Shown piece by piece: positions 57,222 through 64,000 of a stretch of DNA of 64,000 nt (positions are counted from its first letter, which is position 1; every line of letters starts with the position of its first letter). Origin of the DNA: Cerrena zonata (taxonomy: Eukaryota > Basidiomycota > Agaricomycetes > Polyporales > Cerrenaceae); NCBI GenBank assembly GCA_038087015.1, contig JASBNA010000034.1, positions 429,824-493,823 on the forward strand. Direction: 5' to 3'. The notes under the pieces are model-generated. The model searched no databases. It was not told where the DNA came from and saw only the letters and a list, made by a program, of their open reading frames with translations. The position numbers and the translations under genes are program-made.

Positions 57222-58917
57222 ATGGTAATTACTGTACCGGCAACGGTGCCTATCGAGAGCTTCCAGAGGCTAAGGATTGAAACGGTATGTTGGACGTTTA
57301 TCCTGCTTTTCCTCGACCTTCGCTCATATTCTGTTGCAGTATACCGATGGTAAATGAATCCATTTTCATAGGTCGCTCCATATGCTAATGGATAATGAAA
57401 TGATTTAGTCGCAGCAGCAGCATTGTTGGTGAGTTCGTTCCCCACCATAGGCTGCTTCCTGAATACTGAGACAGAATTAGGTGTATGATTATCTCCTCAC
57501 TTTCAACGTCGAGAAGAGCTTGATATGGCCGTCACGATGGAATATCATGAAGGTCCTCTTCCTCTTAACACGATACCTCCCCTTCGTGGACGTCACTCTC
57601 GTGTTATTCTGTACGTCGTCCACAATGACTCAATCGTGCATATACGTGAGGAATTTGACTAATAAAACCTACCCGGTAGATCAACTGAAAACGAACATCA
57701 GCGTCGAAACATGCCGAGCAACCTATTTCCCCGCAGGATGTACGTGATGCCGATCTTTTCTTGGGCTTCTTCACTTCCTCGTACCCTCGTCAATATCTAC
57801 GTGATTTAATGTGACTGACGTTGACATTTGACGTGCTTGTGTTTTGTCTCTAGGGTTCATTGTCTTGGGTATAATGGTCGCCGAAAGTCAGTCCTTGTTA
57901 TCTACAACCCCGACCGGGACCAACGACTGACTTCTCTTCCTGAATCGTTATAGTAATCTTGACCATCCGGACTTGGGCGATATGGGGACGAAGTAAACGA
58001 ATCGGTATTATACTAGGAGTGTCTGCCTTAGTAGCGATTATCCCCACTCTTTATATCGAAAAGGTGTTCTTGGATTCCCTCGTTTGTAAGTCCCCTTAAC
58101 ATTTTCTCTTTTTTGTAATCTTGAATGTGGGTTAGTCTCTCCCTATCCATCTCCTGCTACGCCTGGATGCCTCCTTACCGCAGGAAACCCGATTATTGCT
58201 GCTAGTTTTGTCATTGTTATTCTTTTTGAGACGCGTAAGTACAGTTACTTTTGGGTTGAGATGAATAACTAACATATTGACTCTATCTATTCTACTAATA
58301 GTTGTTCTTACTTTGACGTTAATCAAAGGTGTTCAGCATTGTAAGTTCAAGTTCAGATAGGTCCCAAACAACGGAAATACTGAGCTTTCCTCCAGATCGA
58401 ATTGCTAGTGGAAGAGGCTTTGTCTCAGTACTTTACCGCGACGGTATGTACAATTAACGGAGCCGTGTTGAAGTTATACATTGGCGAATTGACATATTTT
58501 GATTGTAGGAGTTGTATTTTACATCTATCTGTTTGGTATCTCAGTCGTTAACCTCATTGTTATCGTCGCTGCACCGGTCAGTTCTCCCGCTTTCAACAAC
58601 ATATTATCCCTAATTGTTGACCATCCTCCAGCGCGACCTCGCCAATCTTCTAGCCATGCAAGTATTCCCGGAATTCATATGGAGTGAAAGAAAGCTAATG
58701 GCTGACTTTGTCCCTAAGCTTTCAACGTGTAATGCATTCCTTGCTAAGTGCACGAGTCCTGATGAATTTACGAGAAGCCAATCAACGAGAATACGCTCTG
58801 GCCGGGATGCAATCATCGCCCCTGCAACATCTATCCTTCTCGCAGTCACGATCATCTGAAGAAGACAGACTATCGTTCCGGCGGAATCTGGATGGGACGG
58901 TCATCGATATCTCATGA
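57222..58917 (+). CDS. DUF6533 multi-pass membrane protein (copy 2)
   Basis: Paralogue of the gene at 8663-10370 with the same unusual exon plan. Exons 57222-57284 (63 bases), 57340-57349 (10), 57409-57428 (20) and 57481-57610 (130) have identical lengths in both copies. The start MVITVPATVPIESFQRL precedes the DUF6533 domain (VYDYLLTFNVEKSLIW, FLLTRYLPFVDVTLVLF). Next come IRTWAIWGRSKRIGII, a run of hydrophobic helices, VLYRDGVVFYIYLFG and FQRVMHSLLSARVLMNLRE, standard blocks of the family. The last intron (58658-58718) uses a GC donor (GCAAGT) instead of GT; the first copy has a normal GT there. The polar tail ends GTVIDIS before TGA. About 330 residues; function unknown. Confidence 0.82.
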
Positions 58918-59143
58918 TATAAGTTCGTGGGTTGGGTGTGCACATGCCATGTGTCATTTTGCACCTTGGTAGATGGGCTGGCCCATACCAAATTGCAATA
59001 ACTATACCCATGAGATGATTTTAGCTTTGGCGTGATGCCTCATCGAAGAGTACGTCTCGATCCACCATTCAATATGCGAATGAGGGGAGCTTACTTGAGC
59101 TCGTCGCTGCAGTACCCTACTGAAGGCAGAATTTTCGACTCCG

Positions 59144-60579
59144 TCATTTGGCGACCGTGGATGACCTTTCAATGCATTGTATGCATGAACTTCTCTTCTA
59201 CGCAATCGAGGGATTTTCCATTTTCACACATCACTATGACGGAAGTTTGCTACTTATGCTACCGATTGGAGTTCTCTTCGATATGGAATACTTTCTGTCG
59301 CTCCAGCCCTCTGTACACAGACCCCCGCAGCCTGGCCACACGAACGAAATAAACATGATATCCATCAAGAGATTCGAGACTAACATCACTTACCTCGACG
59401 GCCGTTTGCAGGATTTTCTCCGCGACTTCTCGACTCATTTTCACCTTACCCCCACTCTCTGCTTCCATCAGACCCGCGACAAGATATCCAGTGAAGCAAT
59501 CACCTGCTCCCGTAGTGTCCTTCACAGGACCACTCAACGTTGCAGCCGGAACATACAAAGCTTCACCGCTTGGTAATAACGCGGTAGCCCCGAGTCCTCC
59601 GAGGGTACACACCAGGTTAATTCTCGGAGAGAAAGCAGGATGTTCGTGCAATCGACGCAATAGCGAGTAGGCGGCTTTGATCTCAGGATGGGATGGCCAT
59701 GTCGCTGGTGTTTCAAGCGTTACTGGTTCTCTCTCCGCCGTATTTATATTCCTATCAGATTGGAACGCCTTCAGAAGGGTTAACACCTCTCCTTGGTTAA
59801 CGATCAACCAATCCAATTCGTCCCAAGGAAGTTCTCGCAGTTGTTGAATGTTTGGCATAGGTGACGGGTTGAAGAGAGTTGTCGCACCTATTTGGTGTGC
59901 ATGTGCCAGTGCGGCTAGAGTAGAAGAAAATGGGATTTCGTTCTGGATGAGGAGATGCGAGAAAGTAGTCGATGTCACGGAATCGGAAGACACTGTTGCG
60001 TAGTTTGCACCTCTGTGTAGAACTAGGAAGAGATGAATATGTCGGGTATGCAAGGAGGTTGAAAGATCTTACTGATACAATTCTCACCCTCTGGGGTGAG
60101 TTGAATGATCGCTCTTCCTGTAGGTTCCTGATTATACATAAATATCTATAGAAAAGGGGTCGAGGTACCTAGACGTACATCGTGGGTCACAATAACAGGA
60201 CCAACGTCCACACCCACTTGTTTTAGGCCGTTTAATACCCAATCCCCATCTGAGCCTATGGCTCCGATCAGGGTCACAGATGCACCCGCTTTAGCGACTG
60301 CAACAGCCTGGTTGGCACCTTTGCCCCCTGACCGACGTTCGTAGTGTGTAGAAGAAAGAGTTTCTCCTGGTTGTACAATGGTGGGCACTGTTATTATAAG
60401 AAGATTGATCTGTCAATTTACGCCATTCATTGAAGGTATGAAAGAACTAGATGTACCATGAAAGAATTCGTCGATATCTACCAATGTCGAGAGCTGGTAG
60501 TAATAAATTGATAATCTGTATCGTCTGTGCAAAACTTACTAATGGAGCCTCTCACTAGACATCTTCCTGTGTTTGGCAT
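59144..60579 (-). CDS. Ribokinase
   Basis: PfkB-family sugar kinase that phosphorylates ribose to ribose 5-phosphate with ATP. Start MPNTGRCLVRGSI joins across an intron to NIDEFFHVPTIVQPGET. The signature HYERRSGGKGANQAVAVAKA and the C-terminal DTTGAGDCFTGYLVAG, with the catalytic Asp in GAGD, are complete. VCTLGGLGATAL lies between them. About six exons. The end is less certain: either the gene splices after TAVE over a 196-base intron to a short exon ending RSSTVAK (59144-59197), or it reads on to a stop at 59259. The spliced end resembles other ribokinases more closely. It is convergent with the DUF6533 gene. Cytosolic; no targeting signal seen. Confidence 0.88.
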
Positions 60580-60832
60580 GATGGAGGAAAATTGACAACT
60601 TAGAAAATGATGCCGTTGTAATATGGTGGCGCCCAGTGACTGGGTCTATAATTGAGTTGTACAAGACCAATGAGCGCAAACTTCCGTGTCAGACCTAGGT
60701 ACAATAGGTATTATATCTCAGAGGGAAAGTCAAAATCATGCCACTCGTTGTAGTGTCTTCACGAACAATCTATTAGCGATACTACGAGACGAAAATAACA
60801 TCACGTTATCTCTCAATAAACAGTGGAGATAA

Positions 60833-62669
60833 TTATGAGCTAAGAGATGGAGGAAGAACTTCTGGTAGGTTGGCACCCAAGTTATCTGGAATCGCTAATG
60901 TGGAATCAGTCTGGCTCTTTAGTCTTCCACCAAACAAGACAGGCCCATTTTCCTCGCGGAACTTGACGATACGTTTCTCAACCTCAGGACGGAAGTGACG
61001 CATAAGACCTTGAATTGGCCATGCAGCGGCGTCGCCCAATGCGCAGATTGTACGGCCTTCGATTTGTTTGCTGCAGTGAAGGAAAATTAATGCCAAACGT
61101 GAGTGACACAGGCTAGAATACTTACGTGAGCTCGAGAAGCATGTCGATCTCCCGTTGATGGCCTCTACCCTCAACAAAGCGGTCCATCATGTTCATCATC
61201 CAGGTCGTTCCCTCTCGACATGGTGTACATTGGCCACATGACTCATGCTTGTAGAACTGCAATGAAATCAAGTTAAGTAAACCATCATGAGAGAAGCTTG
61301 ATGTACATACGTGAGCAAAGCGGGCGATGGCAGCGACAATATCGGTACTCTTGTTCATGACGATAACAGCACCCGTTCCGAGACCCGACTGAGCATCTTT
61401 CAATGAATCATAATCCATGCTACAAACAGGCATGCTTATTAGAGGACAAGGGACACCACGAGACGATAGGGCCACTTACAGGACTTCCCCGCACTGTTTG
61501 ATCGGCAAAACGGGGACCGAACTACCACCAGGGATGATACCCAGCAGGTTGTCCCAACCACCAACGACACCACCACAATGCTTTTCAATAAGGTCTTTTA
61601 ACGGGATGCTCATCTCCTCCTCAACAACACAGGGGTTGTTAACGTGGCCACTGATACAGAAGAGCTTGGTTCCCTGATTTCGCTCCCGACCGAATGAAGC
61701 GAACCAGCTAGAACCCCTTCTACAGATTGTCGGGGCGACAGCGACGGTCTCGACATTGGCCACCGTCGTTGGACAACCAAACAAACCAACATCAGCGGGG
61801 AAGGGGGGCTTCAAACGAGGCTTTCCCTGTTTTCCCTCCAAACTCTCAATTAGAGCGGTCTCTTCACCACAAATGTAAGCACCAGCCCCGCGGTGGAGGT
61901 AGACATCGAATGAGTAACCAGAACCACATGCATCCTTTCCAAGGAAGCCAGACTTGTAGGCTTCGTCGATAGCCTGTTGCACATGCGAGGCTTCTTGGTA
62001 AAACTCTCCACGAATGTAAATGTAGGCGGCGTTAGCGTTCATGGCACGACCAGCGACGAGACAACCTTCAATGAGCTTATGGGGATCGCCACGCAGAATT
62101 TCACGATCCTTGCAGGTTCCAGGTTCTCCTTCGTCGGCATTGACGACAAGATAACGTGGACTGATCGTGCTTTAGAGGGAGAAGGGAGTGGAAGCAAGGC
62201 ATGGGACGCACCGCTTGTCATTTTGCCAACCAGGCTTATTCATGAAACTCCATTTGAGACCACTAGGAAACCCTGCCCCACCACGTCCACGAAGACCAGA
62301 GTCCTTGATTGTTTGGATAATCCAGGAGTCGCCTTTGGCGAGAATATCTTTCGTTCGGTGCCAATCTCCGCGGGACTATAGCCGATGTAAGCAAACGGCT
62401 CATTCTTCGAGAACAGATAAGTTTGTGAACATACCATAGCACCCTTAATACCATGGTCATGCCTGCAATAGGCATTGGTAAAGATACGATCCTGGTCTCT
62501 CAAACCACCATATCGTCTTACAGGAGGGTCTTGAACGGTTGCAAACGAACGACGAAGCTTGGCCTTGAACGGCCGCGATATTTCTACCGAAAAAGCAGTC
62601 AATATGGTGTGTCGATGGTGCTGAAGGCGTGGGGAACATACGAGATGGTCTTGACGATGCCCTGAACAT
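60833..62669 (-). CDS. nuo51: NADH:ubiquinone oxidoreductase 51 kDa flavoprotein subunit
   Basis: Mitochondrial complex I subunit (NDUFV1/NuoF) that binds NADH and FMN and one 4Fe-4S cluster. The start [12 protein letters not shown] gives a basic, Ser-rich mitochondrial presequence; a longer upstream frame is ignored because this ATG splices cleanly to [22 protein letters not shown] motifs: [18 protein letters not shown] and [19 protein letters not shown]. The cluster ligands are in [11 protein letters not shown] and a later Cys in [14 protein letters not shown]. It ends [11 protein letters not shown]. About seven exons and roughly 495 residues, the usual length. It lies 253 bases upstream of the ribokinase on the same strand; no functional link is evident. 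Confidence 0.95.
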
Positions 62670-63579
62670 CGTCGTGGATGGTGAGTGAGTTGTGATGACA
62701 GCCAATAGGACTTCACTCGTTGTGGTCCCCTCGGATAATACCGGCTTGCCTTTTCAGGCACTTCCTCTTTCAACATTCATCTTGGCACTACTTATTCATC
62801 TCTGATATGGCAAGTCACTCGTCCGCGTCGTCATCACTTTAATAAAAATAAAAATAAAAATATCCGGTGTATATCTTAATAGTACAGTGTAATCCACCGT
62901 TGGGTTACAATCTTCCCGTATATCCAACACACGTTCCGAATCGTACAGTTTAGGAAGGCGACTGAAATTTGCTCATCGACTCCTTGTGTGTCTATATTAT
63001 ATACTCATACACTCGACTTTAGTGGACCGAATCTGACATCCATCAAAAATGACAGAGTCTAACGGTCCCCAGAGCAGCTTCAACGGCTCGTCAACCTGGT
63101 TGACTTGAATGTTCTTTGTAAACAAATTGAGAGGTGCCTTCGAGTATATTGTAGGGTCATGTCGTACCCGCTGTAGATGGGTTTATGAGGGGCTAATGGG
63201 TCGGATTATCAAAGTTATGGTTTGTCTCGAATAATAATTTTGAACCTTCGAATCTCGCTACCTTCGGTGGACCTGACAGAGCAGATAAACGCAGGCGCAT
63301 GTCGTAAGTGGATGGTATGTCTTTCCTACGGGCACCCCTGGTTCGTAGTGTAACGTATGTAACTAGGTGATCAATGATAACTTCCTAAAGCTCGGGGGAC
63401 GAAGGTATGAAGGAGACTGAGCGTATGTCATTATTCAACGATCAATCCCACCTGTATTAGTATTCCCATGAGGATACATTGCGGACGGGAGACGACTTGT
63501 TGTCATTCTCGGATAACGAAGTTGGTACATAAATAAGTGTCTACAGGAGCAGAAATTTGCCTTTGCACTAGATGACTGT
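62670..63579. other. Intergenic
   Basis: Promoter of the complex I subunit gene and 3' flank of the deaminase-type gene. An AT-rich AAATAAAAATAAAA run at about 62840 is the only notable item. Confidence 0.35.
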
Positions 63580-63954
63580 TCATGTGTAGTTTTCTACGAG
63601 TGACGCTGCTTCTGCCGCTGCCTCTGCCTCAGCCACTGCCTCACTAGTAGTCCATTTATCTCGTGTATCATCCTTAAGTTCCGAAGGCGCACTTGTAGGC
63701 GAAGTTCTGTTTGACGATGGGATGTTGTGAGGGTCACGGGCTGCACGGTCGAAAATTTCCCGCAGATGATCTCTCATGCGAGACAGAACGTCAACAGAGA
63801 GACCAGTAGGGGCAGCCCATGGAAATATTGTAGCATGGGTACTGGGAAGACTATACTTCGGTCCTCTGATTGGTGATTTCGCCTTGAGCATCCTGTCAAG
63901 TTCTGCACAACACCAGCAGCACTTCTTGCTAACACCGATCGGTATAAGGTCCGC
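63580..63954 (-). CDS. OTT_1508-like deaminase-domain protein, 3' exon only
   Basis: One exon runs from an acceptor (TTTATAG) at 63955 to TGA at 63580; the upstream exons lie beyond the right edge of the window. It reads ADLIPIGVSKKCCWCCAELD, then KYSLPSTHATIFPWAAPTGL and VLSRMRDHLREIF. The CCWCC cysteines (zinc-binding type) followed by a THATIFPWAPP-like block are the hallmark of the fungal OTT_1508-like deaminase domain, of the cytidine/nucleic-acid deaminase superfamily. The acidic, Ala-rich tail (AVAEAEAAAEAASLVENYT) is low-complexity. Enzyme activity and substrate are not established for most members. The catalytic His-Glu part would lie upstream and cannot be seen. Confidence 0.65.
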   Translation of the reverse strand, partial: ADLIPIGVSKKCCWCCAELDRMLKAKSPIRGPKYSLPSTHATIFPWAAPTGLSVDVLSRMRDHLREIFDRAARDPHNIPSSNRTSPTSAPSELKDDTRDKWTTSEAVAEAEAAAEAASLVENYT

Positions 63955-64000
63955 CTATAAAACATCAGAATCTGTCACATATACAGGGGCGGACGTGGCA

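Noticed and set aside
1..64000. Transposable elements, CRISPR arrays, viral insertions
   Set aside because: No terminal repeats, reverse transcriptase or transposase motifs, or regularly spaced repeats were seen; CRISPR is not expected in a fungal nuclear genome.

Overview
This is a gene-dense piece of a basidiomycete nuclear genome, most likely an Agaricomycete. Nearly every gene is split by GT-AG introns of about 45-70 bases. The families also fit: laccases with the conserved L1-L4 motifs, DUF6533 multi-pass membrane proteins, VIT/VWA proteins, an OTT_1508-like deaminase and intron-bearing tRNA genes. I cannot name the genus. Gene models were assembled by hand from splice consensus, reading frame and comparison of paralogues inside the window.

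Layout. 0-5 kb: two tandem small membrane proteins (the first cut by the window edge), an aldo/keto reductase, two small membrane ORFs and an intron-containing tRNA-Met. 5-19 kb: three VIT/VWA genes (5.2-8.1 +, 12.4-16.0 -, 16.4-19.1 -), with a DUF6533 membrane gene and a disordered proline/serine-rich protein between them. 19.5-25 kb: a laccase and a NOSIP-type U-box protein. 25-31 kb: a GH31 glycosidase, a PX-domain protein and an unrecognised protein. 31-38 kb: a doubtful membrane protein and two convergent laccases. 38.8-41.8 kb: acetyl-CoA synthetase. 44.9-49.4 kb: a fourth VIT/VWA gene, a VIT pseudogene, a second tRNA-Met and decayed copies of small genes. 49.6-55 kb: an F-box protein with a long acidic tract, two related small acidic stress-type proteins and a small unknown gene. 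57-64 kb: a second DUF6533 gene, a ribokinase, the 51 kDa flavoprotein subunit of complex I, and the 3' end of a deaminase gene.

The main structural signal is an inverted segmental duplication. The 44.8-48.7 kb block is an inverted copy of the ends of the 4.5-19.3 kb block (VIT/VWA gene, start of the next VIT/VWA gene, tRNA-Met, small gene), with the roughly 10 kb that should lie between them missing. The main protein-level novelty is at 12.4-16.0 kb: a VIT/VWA protein continuous in one reading frame with a four-helix SUR7/PalI-like membrane domain. This suggests a VWA adhesion or scaffold module anchored in the plasma membrane.

Other genes show ordinary metabolism (acetate activation, ribose phosphorylation, respiratory complex I) and plant-polymer or phenolic oxidation (laccases, GH31). 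No transposon, CRISPR array or viral sequence was recognised.
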